A stretch of 62,008 nt of DNA. Source: a bacterium BMS3Abin03 (GTDB lineage Bacteria > Bacteroidota > Ignavibacteria > Ignavibacteriales > Ignavibacteriaceae). The DNA lies in assembly GCA_002898075.1 (NCBI GenBank), contig BDSV01000176.1, forward strand, positions 1 to 62,008. The letters run 5' to 3'. The notes below the pieces were generated by a model. It worked only from the letters and a program-made list of their open reading frames with translations. It was not told where the DNA came from and did not search any database. Below, piece by piece: positions 34,049 to 42,693 of the stretch. A program made the position numbers and the translations under genes. The stretch's first letter is position 1. Every line of letters starts with the position of its first letter.

Positions 34049-36004
34049 ATGTTTTCCAAATTTCTTCTAGCTTTCATTCTTTTGCCTGCTTTAATTTTTG
34101 CGCAAGACTATGAAAATGATTTAGTCAATTCCGAAAAGGAAGCATATACAAAAATGTTAGCTTTTTCCGAAGTACAATATCCAGGAGATTCCAAAATTGA
34201 TGTTACTTATTATAAGCTGGATTTATTAGTAACATACACCCCTCATTATTTAAGCGGTGCGGTAACGGTAAATGTTAGAGTAGATACAACATCAATCGAT
34301 AATTTATTTTTAGATTTGCGAAACGCTCTCACTGTCGATTCGGTTTACCTGAACGGTGCATTAACCACATATACACATTTAAATAATATTGTTACTATTG
34401 ATCTCGACAGGGTTTATAATCAGGATGAAGAGCTTAGTGTTATAGTATTCTATCAAGGTGTTCCGGGAACGAGCGGGTTCGGTAGTTTTGAATTCAGTTC
34501 ACACGCAGGGCACCCCATAATCTGGACCCTCAGCGAACCTTACGGTGCAAGCGATTGGTGGCCCAATAAAGATACTCCAGCAGACAAACCCGATTCTGCC
34601 GATATTTGGATTACTGTTGATGAATCTTTAACTCCTGTTTCTAACGGTACTTTGGTTGAAATAATTAACAACGGTGACGGTACTCATACATATAAATGGC
34701 ACAGCGGTTATCCAATTGCCGCTTATTTGATATCTATGGCTATCACAAATTATTATGAGTACGATCAGTACTTTCAGTATAATGCAACCGATTCCATGCT
34801 TGTAGTTCATTATATATATCCTGAAGATTTTAACGCTATTAAATCACAACTGGATAAGACGATTAATATGCTGCAGACTTTTAGCGAATGGTATGAATTA
34901 TACCCGTTTATTACCGAGAAATACGGTCATGCAGAATTCGGTTGGGGGGGAGCAATGGAGCACCAAACCTTAACTTCTATCGGTTCTTTTGGTGAAGGAA
35001 TAATTTCTCATGAATTGGCTCATCAATGGTTTGGTGATAAGGTAACGTGTAAAAACTGGCATCACATCTGGCTAAACGAGGGATTTGCAACTTATTCCGA
35101 AGGAATTTATAAGGAAGCAAAATACGGCAAATCTTCTTACAATAATTTTATTAATAGTAAAATGAGTACCGCTAAGGGTGCGCAGGGAACTGTTTGGGTT
35201 CAGGATATAAGCAATGTTAATTCGATATTTAACTATGCCCGTTCTTATGCCAAGGGTTCTGTTGTGCTGCATATGTTAAGAGGAATCACAGGCGATTCTA
35301 CTTTTTTCAATATTTTAAGAGCGTATCTAGACAACCCAAACCTGGCTTACAATTCAGCAACTACCGAAGACCTTCAGGCAGCCGCCGAAAGTCTTTACGG
35401 TTCTACCTTAGAGTATTTCTTTCAGGAATGGATTTACGGTGAATCTTATCCTTCTTATAATGTTGACTGGGGTTCTCAGAATATAGGCGGGGATGTTTAC
35501 AGGGTCAATTTGAATGTTAATCAATCCATACGACCTAATCCTGCTTTTTTCACTATGCCGATTGAAATTCGCATTACTACTACTGCGGGCGATACACTTA
35601 TTAAAATATTTAACGATCAGCAGAATCAGAATTTCCAGATTGATGTAACCGGTCAGCCGCAGACACTTACGTTTGATCCGAATAACTGGATAATGAAATA
35701 TTTATCTGTTACCGTAGGTGTGGATGATGGTGAAACCCCGATGAAATTTTCTCTCGATCAGAATTATCCTAATCCGTTTAATCCTTCGACAAAAATAAAG
35801 TACCAAATTGCAAAAACGGGTTTTGTTAATTTGAAGGTATATAATGTTTTAAGTAAGGAAGTAGCAACGCTGGTAAATAAGGAACAGCCGGCAGGAAATT
35901 ACGAAGTCGATTTTAACGCAAGCAATCTTCCTAGCGGAATATATTTTTACACGCTTGATGCAGGTGCTTTTATTCAGACGAAGAAGATGATTCTTTTGAA
36001 GTAA
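34049..36004 (+). CDS. M1 family aminopeptidase with T9SS sorting domain
   Basis: Secreted gluzincin of 651 residues. Signal peptide MFSKFLLAFILLPALIFAQ; M1 beta-sandwich; WTLSEPYGASDWWPNKDTP; exopeptidase motif GGAMEHQT; zinc site HELAHQWFGD near residue 321 with third ligand in IWLNEGFATY. The C-terminus has the NYPNPFNPSTKIKYQI ... KKMILLK T9SS domain, but lacks the Fn3-like VPVELT module of its neighbours. It is a paralogue of the CTD-less M1 protein at 88-1770, so the same catalytic fold is probably used both inside the envelope and outside the cell. CCAGGAGGA is a strong ribosome binding site 6 nt before the ATG. Confidence 0.92.
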   Translation: MFSKFLLAFILLPALIFAQDYENDLVNSEKEAYTKMLAFSEVQYPGDSKIDVTYYKLDLLVTYTPHYLSGAVTVNVRVDTTSIDNLFLDLRNALTVDSVYLNGALTTYTHLNNIVTIDLDRVYNQDEELSVIVFYQGVPGTSGFGSFEFSSHAGHPIIWTLSEPYGASDWWPNKDTPADKPDSADIWITVDESLTPVSNGTLVEIINNGDGTHTYKWHSGYPIAAYLISMAITNYYEYDQYFQYNATDSMLVVHYIYPEDFNAIKSQLDKTINMLQTFSEWYELYPFITEKYGHAEFGWGGAMEHQTLTSIGSFGEGIISHELAHQWFGDKVTCKNWHHIWLNEGFATYSEGIYKEAKYGKSSYNNFINSKMSTAKGAQGTVWVQDISNVNSIFNYARSYAKGSVVLHMLRGITGDSTFFNILRAYLDNPNLAYNSATTEDLQAAAESLYGSTLEYFFQEWIYGESYPSYNVDWGSQNIGGDVYRVNLNVNQSIRPNPAFFTMPIEIRITTTAGDTLIKIFNDQQNQNFQIDVTGQPQTLTFDPNNWIMKYLSVTVGVDDGETPMKFSLDQNYPNPFNPSTKIKYQIAKTGFVNLKVYNVLSKEVATLVNKEQPAGNYEVDFNASNLPSGIYFYTLDAGAFIQTKKMILLK

Positions 36005-36012
36005 ACTTTGCA

Positions 36013-36044
36013 GGGGTGGGTGAGAAGCCCGCCCCTCATTTTTT
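36013..36044 (+). terminator. Rho-independent terminator of the M1 gene
   Basis: GGGGTGGG/CCCGCCCC forms an 8-bp GC-rich stem with a 7-nt loop, then TCATTTTTT. It is 8 bp after the M1 stop codon. Confidence 0.85.
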
Positions 36045-36193
36045 GATACCGAATTGTAAATTCCATCGATTAAATAAATACAAAACACCTCAAAAATGAT
36101 TTGTTTTAAGATCTGATTATTAAAAATTTAGAACTATCCGGGCTGTTTATTGGGTATTGAAATTTCCCGGGGCGCAGGTAAATTTATCAAATC

Positions 36194-36224
36194 TTGACAA
36201 CGTAATTCTAAATTTATATTTTTG
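36194..36224 (+). promoter_or_regulatory. Candidate promoter of greA
   Basis: TTG at 36194-36196 (in CTTG) and TATTTTTG at 36217-36224 match the -33 and -7 elements of the Bacteroidota promoter with a 20-bp spacer. Transcription would start near 36230, at the base of the hairpin listed next. Confidence 0.55.
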
Positions 36225-36227
36225 CCC

Positions 36228-36262
36228 TTGCCACTGCTAAAAAAGCGGTGGCAATTTTTTTT
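36228..36262 (+). terminator. Terminator-like hairpin in the greA leader
   Basis: TTGCCACTGCT/AGCGGTGGCAA forms an 11-bp stem (one U-G) with a 5-nt A loop followed by eight T residues, a textbook intrinsic terminator. It lies between the greA promoter and the greA start codon (36288). The upstream gene already has its own terminator at 36013, so this hairpin more likely attenuates greA or makes a short leader RNA. A 5'-stabilising hairpin is the alternative. Confidence 0.7.
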
Positions 36263-36287
36263 AAACTATTAAGAAGAGTGAAAGACT

Positions 36288-36764
36288 ATGGCTCAGGGAC
36301 AATTTGTTTATTTAACGAGAGAACGATTGGTTGAACTGGAAAAAGAATTGAAAGAAATGAAAACCAACGGCAGAAAAAAAATGGCTGAAAAAATCGCCAC
36401 TGCACGTGCCCATGGCGATCTTTCAGAAAATGCAGAATATGATGCAGCAAAAGAAGAACAAGGTTTGTTTGAATTGAAAATAAGCAAAATGGAAGATATA
36501 CTTTCCCGCGTAAGAATTATTGATACTTCGCAATTCGAAAATGATAAGGTACATATTCTTTCCAAAGTGAAAATTAAAAATCTGAAAACCAAAAAATTAT
36601 TTGAATACATCCTGGTTTCTCCGGAGGAAGCAGATTTTCAGGCAGGGAAAATTTCTCTTACATCTCCGGTGGGTAAGGGTTTGATGGGCGCAAAAGTCGG
36701 TGAAAAAGTTCAGGTGAAAGCACCTGCCGGCATTCTGGAATTTGAAATTTTAAGTATAGAATAA
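36288..36764 (+). CDS. greA: Transcription elongation factor GreA
   Basis: Binds the RNA polymerase secondary channel and stimulates cleavage of backtracked RNA. The 158-residue protein has the N-terminal coiled coil with the acidic tip region ARAHGDLSENAEYDAAKEEQ and the C-terminal FKBP-like domain ending in SPVGKGLMGAKVGEKVQVKAPAGILEFEILSIE. Length and motifs are standard. AAGAAGAGTG precedes the ATG. The leader carries a terminator-like hairpin, which suggests self-regulation through elongation or termination control. Confidence 0.97.
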   Translation: MAQGQFVYLTRERLVELEKELKEMKTNGRKKMAEKIATARAHGDLSENAEYDAAKEEQGLFELKISKMEDILSRVRIIDTSQFENDKVHILSKVKIKNLKTKKLFEYILVSPEEADFQAGKISLTSPVGKGLMGAKVGEKVQVKAPAGILEFEILSIE

Positions 36765-36898
36765 TTTTTATTAAGCCGTAAAAATCTCCAGTCTTCAATT
36801 TTCTGTAAATAGTGCCTTAGCTTTTTGTTAATTTTTAAAGCAGCTTCCTGGAGTTTTTCTCCCGGTAAATTAAATATCCCGATTATACCCTGAATGAA

Positions 36899-38275
36899 AT
36901 GATGATTAAAACGATTGAACAAAAAGCACTCAATTTTATAAACGATAATTACCTGATTGAGCGGGGAGACAAAATACTTGTTTCGCTTAGCGGTGGACCG
37001 GATTCGGTTTTTCTTCTTCTGTTCCTCATTAAATATAAAAGAAGATTTAAAATTGAAATCGGGGCTTTTCATCTGAATCATAGGTTAAGAGGAGAAGAAG
37101 CCGATGAAGACGAAAAATTTTGTTCTGATTTAGCAAATGAATATGGGATTGAGTTTTTTACCGAATCGAAAAATGTCAAACTCTTTGCTAAAAGAAAAAA
37201 GCTTTCAATTGAGGAAGCGGGACGTGAAATTCGTTATGCGGAATTAAAAAAAACAGCCCGGAAATATAACTATACAAAAATTGCAACTGCACACAACGCC
37301 GATGATAACACCGAAACAATTTTGCTGAATCTCTTCAAAGGCGGAGGGCTAAAGGGCTTTGCGGGCATTCCTGTTAAAAGAGAAAATATAATTCGCCCGG
37401 TTCTTATATTGAGCAAATCGGAAATTGTTGGTTACTTGAAAAAGAAAAAAATAGAATACCGGCTCGACAGCAGCAATCTTGAATCGGGTTATCAGAGGAA
37501 TTATTTGAGGAATAACATTATTCCGTTAATCAGGGGCAAAATCAATCCCGATCTTGAAAGTGCGTTGTTTAGGTCTTCAAATATCGTTAATAAACTTATT
37601 TCGTATATCGATGATATAATTTATAATCATATTGCTTTAATTGTCCGGTACAAACAAAACCGGCTGGAAGTCGATACTATAAAATTGAATCTGTTGGATT
37701 ATCGTTTACACGGTTATCTTTTTAAAGAATTGCTCAAGAAATACTTTGATATAGATCCGGAAAGCAAAAATATTTTAGATATTGAAAAGCTCTTATCGAA
37801 GCAAGTTGGCAAAAAGATAAGATTATCCGATAAGCTGATTGTAAGTAAAGAGAGGAATAAATTAGTTTTTATCAGCGGTGATGATTCAGATGTCAACGAA
37901 GATGTTTCAATTGAAATAAATGCCGGTGAACAAAAGAAGATAGGTAAAAATATTGTATCGGTAAAACCTGTTCGGATGCAGGAATATATGGAAAGAGTTA
38001 ACACCGGTACAGAATTTATTTCAGCAGACAGAATTAAAACGCCGTTCGTATTAAGAAGATGGCGTAACGGAGACCGGTTTTATCCGTTGGGAATGAAGGG
38101 TTCAAAAAAGATATCCGACTTTTTGACGGAACAAAAAGTTGATTCACATAAAAAAGGAAAGCAATTAGTGCTTACTAATAACAGAAAGATTGTTTGGGTT
38201 GTAGGAATGAGAATAGACGACAGATTTAAAGTAACGGAAAAAACCAGAAAGGTTTATGAATTATGCCTGGAGTGA
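36899..38275 (+). CDS. tilS: tRNA(Ile)-lysidine synthase
   Basis: ATP-dependent enzyme that converts C34 of tRNA-Ile(CAU) to lysidine so that it reads AUA codons. In 458 residues the N-terminal PP-loop SLSGGPDSVFLL is near residue 28, followed by HLNHRLRGEEADEDE and the TilS signature TAHNADDNTETILLNLFKGGG. The C-terminal substrate-binding region contains RRWRNGDRFYPLGMKGSKKISDF, typical of the TilS C-domain. Normal length. It begins the tilS-hpt-ftsH cluster whose order is also known from Bacillus, and overlaps hpt by 13 bp. Confidence 0.96.
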   Translation: MMIKTIEQKALNFINDNYLIERGDKILVSLSGGPDSVFLLLFLIKYKRRFKIEIGAFHLNHRLRGEEADEDEKFCSDLANEYGIEFFTESKNVKLFAKRKKLSIEEAGREIRYAELKKTARKYNYTKIATAHNADDNTETILLNLFKGGGLKGFAGIPVKRENIIRPVLILSKSEIVGYLKKKKIEYRLDSSNLESGYQRNYLRNNIIPLIRGKINPDLESALFRSSNIVNKLISYIDDIIYNHIALIVRYKQNRLEVDTIKLNLLDYRLHGYLFKELLKKYFDIDPESKNILDIEKLLSKQVGKKIRLSDKLIVSKERNKLVFISGDDSDVNEDVSIEINAGEQKKIGKNIVSVKPVRMQEYMERVNTGTEFISADRIKTPFVLRRWRNGDRFYPLGMKGSKKISDFLTEQKVDSHKKGKQLVLTNNRKIVWVVGMRIDDRFKVTEKTRKVYELCLE

Positions 38276-38826
38276 TTAAAGAACCGAAAGATCAAATTAT
38301 AGTGGGTGATGAAGTATTCGTGCCTTTTTTAACGGAAGAACAAATACAAAAACGAACGGAAGAACTTGCGAAGCAAATATCCGGTGAATATGGTGGCACG
38401 ATTCCTGTATTTATCGGGGTGCTTAACGGTTCATTCTTATTTATGTCCGATTTAATTAGGTATGTTGATATTGATTGCGAAATCGATTTCTTTAAGTTGT
38501 CGAGTTACGGCGATGAAAAAATATCGTCCGGAAATGTAAAATTACTTAAAGAGCTGAATTGCGAAGTGGACGGAAGAGACATTATTATAGTTGAAGATAT
38601 TGTAGATTCGGGATTATCTATAAAATACATCGAAGAACTTTTTACGAAGAAAAATCCCAATAGTGTGAAGGTCGTATCGCTGTTAGTTAAGCCAAATAGT
38701 CTTAAATATAATATAAAAATTGATTATATTGGTTTTGATATTCCAAGCAAATTCGTTATAGGATATGGACTGGATTATGCTCAAAAATATAGGAATTTAA
38801 GATCAATTTATATTTTGAGTGAGTAA
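38263..38826 (+). CDS. hpt: Hypoxanthine phosphoribosyltransferase
   Basis: Purine salvage enzyme that makes IMP or GMP from hypoxanthine or guanine and PRPP. The 187-residue protein has the PRPP motif DIIIVEDIVDSGLSI near residue 105, the early IGVLNGSFLFMSDLIR loop and the C-terminal FVIGYGLDYAQKYRNL segment, all diagnostic. Its first codons overlap tilS in another frame by 13 bp, and ftsH follows 6 bp later, so it is expressed with both. Confidence 0.95.
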   Translation: MPGVIKEPKDQIIVGDEVFVPFLTEEQIQKRTEELAKQISGEYGGTIPVFIGVLNGSFLFMSDLIRYVDIDCEIDFFKLSSYGDEKISSGNVKLLKELNCEVDGRDIIIVEDIVDSGLSIKYIEELFTKKNPNSVKVVSLLVKPNSLKYNIKIDYIGFDIPSKFVIGYGLDYAQKYRNLRSIYILSE

Positions 38827-38832
38827 AATTAA

Positions 38833-40947
38833 ATGACAGAAATCAACAACAAAAAATTTTTTATGGCAGACAATAATAATAATCCGAATTCAAAAGGTCC
38901 GAAAGGAACCGGACCCCGCAAACCGGATGACAATTTTGATTGGTCGAAAATAATCAGGATAGTTTTTGGATGGGGTGCTGTAATTATTGCCGCTGTTATC
39001 GTAATGCAAATGTTTCGTACGAATCAGGAAAATTTTGTGGAAATTTCTTTCAATGCGTATGAAAAATTATTAAATGATACAGATAAGATAACCGAAGCAA
39101 AAATTACAAAATCAGATGTAAACGATTATTATTTCACATCCAAATTACGTTCCAAAACAACCGTAACAATCGATGGTAAACTGAAACAAGTAAAAGCTAT
39201 TTCCGTTTATATTCCCGAACCGATTCTTAAAGATCAGGAAGCTTTATGGAGAAAGAAAGGTATTATCTATTCGTTCGATAAGGAATCGAGCGAATGGCTG
39301 AATGTATTAATCGGTTTGTTTCCATGGATACTTATCATTGCCATCTACGTAATTTTAATGAGGCGAATGCAGGGACAGGGAGGTGGCTCCCGAGGAATAT
39401 TTTCATTCGGAAGGAGCAAAGCAAAACTTATTACTAAATCCGGTCACAAAGTTACATTCAACGATGTTGCGGGTGCCGATGAGGCCAAAATTGAATTGCA
39501 TGAGGTAATTGAATTTCTGAAAGAACCCACAAAGTTTCAGAAGCTTGGTGGTAAAATACCAAAGGGTGTTCTTTTATTGGGCCCTCCGGGAACGGGCAAA
39601 ACCTTGCTTGCAAGAGCAGTTGCAGGTGAAGCCGATGTTCCGTTCTATTCCATCAGCGGTGCTGATTTCGTCGAAATGTTTGTCGGCGTCGGTGCAAGCA
39701 GGGTACGTGACCTTTTCGATCAGGGTAAAAAAAATGCCCCGTGCATAATTTTTATTGATGAGATCGATGCTGTTGGAAGACACAGAGGCGCAGGGCTTGG
39801 CGGCGGTCATGACGAACGTGAGCAAACCCTGAATCAATTGCTTGTTGAGATGGATGGATTTGAACAGAATAACGGGGTAATAATTATTGCCGCGACAAAC
39901 CGACCGGATGTTCTGGACCCGGCTCTTTTAAGACCGGGAAGATTCGACAGGCAAATTGTTGTTGACAGACCGGATGTTAAGGGAAGAGAAGGAATTCTTA
40001 AAGTTCATACACGTAATATTCCGTTGAGTGTTGATGTTCGCCTCGATGAAATAGCCAAAGGTACGCCTGGATTAGCCGGTGCTGATTTAGCTAATCTTGT
40101 AAATGAAGCAGCACTTTTAGCCGCGAAAAAGAACAAAAGAAAAGTTGAACGGATAGATTTTGAAGAGGCTAAAGATAAAGTAATGATGGGAATGGAAAGA
40201 AAGAGTCTTATTATTACGGAAGAAGAAAAGAAAACAACTGCATATCATGAAATAGGACACGTACTTGTTGCAAGGAAGATTCCCGAAGCAGATCCTGTTC
40301 ACAAAGTAACGATTATTCCGAGAGGCAGAGCACTTGGCGTTACAAGCTATCTTCCCATAGATGAGAAGCACACTTACTCCAAAGAGTATCTCGAAGCCGT
40401 TATTACTTATGCTCTTGGTGGAAGAGCTGCGGAGAAAATTATCTTCAATCACTACACAACCGGTGCGGGTGATGATATTGAGAAAGCTACAAATATTGCC
40501 CGTAAAATGGTTTGTGAGTGGGGAATGAGTGAAAAACTTGGTCCTTTAAGCTACGGCGCTAAGGAAGAAGAGATTTTTCTTGGAAGAGAAATTCAAAAGC
40601 ATAGAGATTATAGCGAGAAAACCGCTATCGATATTGATAATGAGATTAAAAGAATTGTAAATAAAGCGATGGAGAGAGCCGAGAAAATTTTAAATGACAA
40701 TATTGATATACTGCACAAACTTTCAAAAGAGCTTCTGGAACGTGAAATTTTAGACGGACAAGAGATCGATACGATTATTAAAGGCGGAGAGTTGGCGCCT
40801 ATTCCCGAAAACGGTAAGGATGAAGTAAAAAAGGTTGAGGACGAGAAGACGGAAGAAGAGCCGGAAAAAATCATTCCCGAACACGTTAAAAAGTTAATAG
40901 ATCAACGTAAGAATAAGGATACGGCTCCTGAAGATGACTCAAATTGA
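38833..40947 (+). CDS. ftsH: ATP-dependent zinc metalloprotease FtsH
   Basis: Membrane-anchored AAA+ protease for quality control of membrane and regulatory proteins. In 704 residues: an N-terminal Asn/Lys/Pro-rich cytoplasmic stretch, membrane helix (~residues 38-57), a periplasmic domain, a second helix (~158-176), Walker A GPPGTGKT near 251, Walker [12 protein letters not shown], the [22 protein letters not shown], and the zinc site HEIGH near 473. The last ~40 residues are Glu/Lys-rich. An in-frame ATG at 38863 is an alternative start; the first is kept because it leaves normal spacing from hpt. It overlaps the next gene by 14 bp. Confidence 0.96.
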   Translation: MTEINNKKFFMADNNNNPNSKGPKGTGPRKPDDNFDWSKIIRIVFGWGAVIIAAVIVMQMFRTNQENFVEISFNAYEKLLNDTDKITEAKITKSDVNDYYFTSKLRSKTTVTIDGKLKQVKAISVYIPEPILKDQEALWRKKGIIYSFDKESSEWLNVLIGLFPWILIIAIYVILMRRMQGQGGGSRGIFSFGRSKAKLITKSGHKVTFNDVAGADEAKIELHEVIEFLKEPTKFQKLGGKIPKGVLLLGPPGTGKTLLARAVAGEADVPFYSISGADFVEMFVGVGASRVRDLFDQGKKNAPCIIFIDEIDAVGRHRGAGLGGGHDEREQTLNQLLVEMDGFEQNNGVIIIAATNRPDVLDPALLRPGRFDRQIVVDRPDVKGREGILKVHTRNIPLSVDVRLDEIAKGTPGLAGADLANLVNEAALLAAKKNKRKVERIDFEEAKDKVMMGMERKSLIITEEEKKTTAYHEIGHVLVARKIPEADPVHKVTIIPRGRALGVTSYLPIDEKHTYSKEYLEAVITYALGGRAAEKIIFNHYTTGAGDDIEKATNIARKMVCEWGMSEKLGPLSYGAKEEEIFLGREIQKHRDYSEKTAIDIDNEIKRIVNKAMERAEKILNDNIDILHKLSKELLEREILDGQEIDTIIKGGELAPIPENGKDEVKKVEDEKTEEEPEKIIPEHVKKLIDQRKNKDTAPEDDSN

Positions 40948-41602
40948 TCATGGAACTATTGATTATAAAGATGAATTGGTAAGAAAACTAATTCATCTTT
41001 CTTCTCTTTTAATTCCGGTTATTTATTATTTTATTTCAAGAACTACAGCGGCGATAATTTTGGGCGCTTTATCGGTGTTTGCAATTACGTTGGATCTTTC
41101 CCGCTATTTTTTACCTGAAGTCGGCAACATTTTTTATAAGTTTTTCGGGTTCTTGCTTCGCAAACATGAATTAGACGAGAAGAAAAAAAACCTTAACGGT
41201 GCAACCTATGTTCTTATTTCCGCTTTAATCGGAGTTCTGATATTTCCAAAGGTTGTTTTTATTACCGCTTTTACAATATTAATCATCGGCGATACTATGG
41301 CTGCCCTGATTGGACGTAAATTCGGGAAGCATAAATTTTTATATAAAAGTCTGGAAGGAACTTTAGCGTTTTTTATTAGTTCATGTGTTGTTGTGTTATT
41401 CACACCAAAAGCCGGGTATTTACCGGAGGAATTTATGATCGGTTTTATAGGTGCTTTTATAGGTGCTATTGTTGAAAACATTTCTTTCGGCTATGTGGAT
41501 GATAATTTATCTATCCCCTTAGTTGTGGGCTTTGTAATGTGGATACTTTACTCTGTTATTTTACCTAATGTAGAACTAACTTTACAAGGTGTTCCGGGAT
41601 GA
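40934..41602 (+). CDS. Dolichol kinase/phosphatidate cytidylyltransferase-like membrane protein
   Basis: 222 residues, about seven hydrophobic segments. It resembles the SEC59/polyprenol kinase and diacylglycerol kinase-like family rather than true Cds[21 protein letters not shown] opens it, and the conserved region is [24 protein letters not shown] ... [13 protein letters not shown], followed by EDN-type [19 protein letters not shown]. Probably an inner-membrane CTP-dependent lipid kinase. It overlaps ftsH by 14 bp and the DUF4837 gene by 4 bp (ATGA). Confidence 0.8.
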   Translation: MTQIDHGTIDYKDELVRKLIHLSSLLIPVIYYFISRTTAAIILGALSVFAITLDLSRYFLPEVGNIFYKFFGFLLRKHELDEKKKNLNGATYVLISALIGVLIFPKVVFITAFTILIIGDTMAALIGRKFGKHKFLYKSLEGTLAFFISSCVVVLFTPKAGYLPEEFMIGFIGAFIGAIVENISFGYVDDNLSIPLVVGFVMWILYSVILPNVELTLQGVPG

Positions 41603-42693
41603 ATTTGAAAAAGATTTTTGGTTTGACTTTAATTTCAGGGCTTATCCTTATAATCTCCTCCTGTGATCTTAAAAGACCGGCTAAGGGTTTTGAGGATGAG
41701 ATATATGTAGTTGCCGACTCGGTTGAATTTGCTCAATTGAAAAGTGCGCTTGATTCTACATTTGAAAAAACCATTTATACACCTCAGCCCGAAAAATTAT
41801 TCACTCTTAAGAGAATTAATGTTTCACGCCTCGACCACTACGAACGGTTCAAAAATATTATAATAGTTGCCCCGCTTAATTCCGGTTCTTCAACTTCAAA
41901 TTTCATCGATGCTGTTGTTGATACTGCTATTAAAAGAAAGCTTCAAACCGATGCGAATTTTATCGTTTATAAAAATAATCTTTGGGCAAAAAATCAATTG
42001 GTTATTGTGCTTTCAGCTCCTACTATGCAGGAGCTCGAGTTTAAAATTTTACAGAATTCGGATAAACTATTGTATTCCTTTCAAAAAATATCTGATAAAA
42101 GATTATTTGAAAGCTTGTATAATCCCAAATTTGAAAAAATGAAAATCGAAGGGAAATTTCTTAAGGAATACGGCTGGACTATTTATGTTCAGGCAGATTA
42201 CGAACTGGCGCTGGATAAACCGGCTGATAATTTTGTCTGGCTGCGTCGTTCGCCCGGAAGCGATATGGAACGATGGATATTTATACATTGGATTGATAAT
42301 GCAACTCCCGAATACCTGAACATCGATTCGATTAAAGCTATTAGAAACAGGGTAACCGAAAAATTTTACCGCACTTCGGATAATGAAGGGTATGTCGTTA
42401 TAGCGAAAGATTATTTTACTACTAATGAAGTTAATTTTAACGGCAAATATGCCATCTTTACACAGGGCTTGTGGGACCTCAATATTAAAGGTATGGGCGG
42501 ACCTTTCGTGAACTACACTTTTTACGATAAAGACACCCGCCGGCTGTATATGCTTGACGGTTCGATTTTCGCACCAAAATATTATAAGCGTAACCTAATT
42601 CAGCAGGTGGATGTAACCCTGCAGTCGTTCAGAACTGCTAAAGAATTATCCGCAGATCGTAAGGAAGATTTATTAGACGCTGTTAAAGATTAA
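41599..42693 (+). CDS. DUF4837 family lipoprotein
   Basis: 364 residues. The N-terminus LKKIFGLTLISGLILIISSC is a lipoprotein signal with Cys22 as the probable lipidation site. The remainder, with DNFVWLRRSPGSDMERWIFI and the ENEVNFNGKYAIFTQGLWD-like segment NEVNFNGKYAIFTQGLWDL, matches the DUF4837 family known almost only from Bacteroidota. Function unknown; envelope location inferred. Last gene of the tilS-hpt-ftsH run, with ATGA overlap upstream. Its stop overlaps that of the convergent DUF2723 gene by 4 bp. Confidence 0.78.
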   Translation: MNLKKIFGLTLISGLILIISSCDLKRPAKGFEDEIYVVADSVEFAQLKSALDSTFEKTIYTPQPEKLFTLKRINVSRLDHYERFKNIIIVAPLNSGSSTSNFIDAVVDTAIKRKLQTDANFIVYKNNLWAKNQLVIVLSAPTMQELEFKILQNSDKLLYSFQKISDKRLFESLYNPKFEKMKIEGKFLKEYGWTIYVQADYELALDKPADNFVWLRRSPGSDMERWIFIHWIDNATPEYLNIDSIKAIRNRVTEKFYRTSDNEGYVVIAKDYFTTNEVNFNGKYAIFTQGLWDLNIKGMGGPFVNYTFYDKDTRRLYMLDGSIFAPKYYKRNLIQQVDVTLQSFRTAKELSADRKEDLLDAVKD

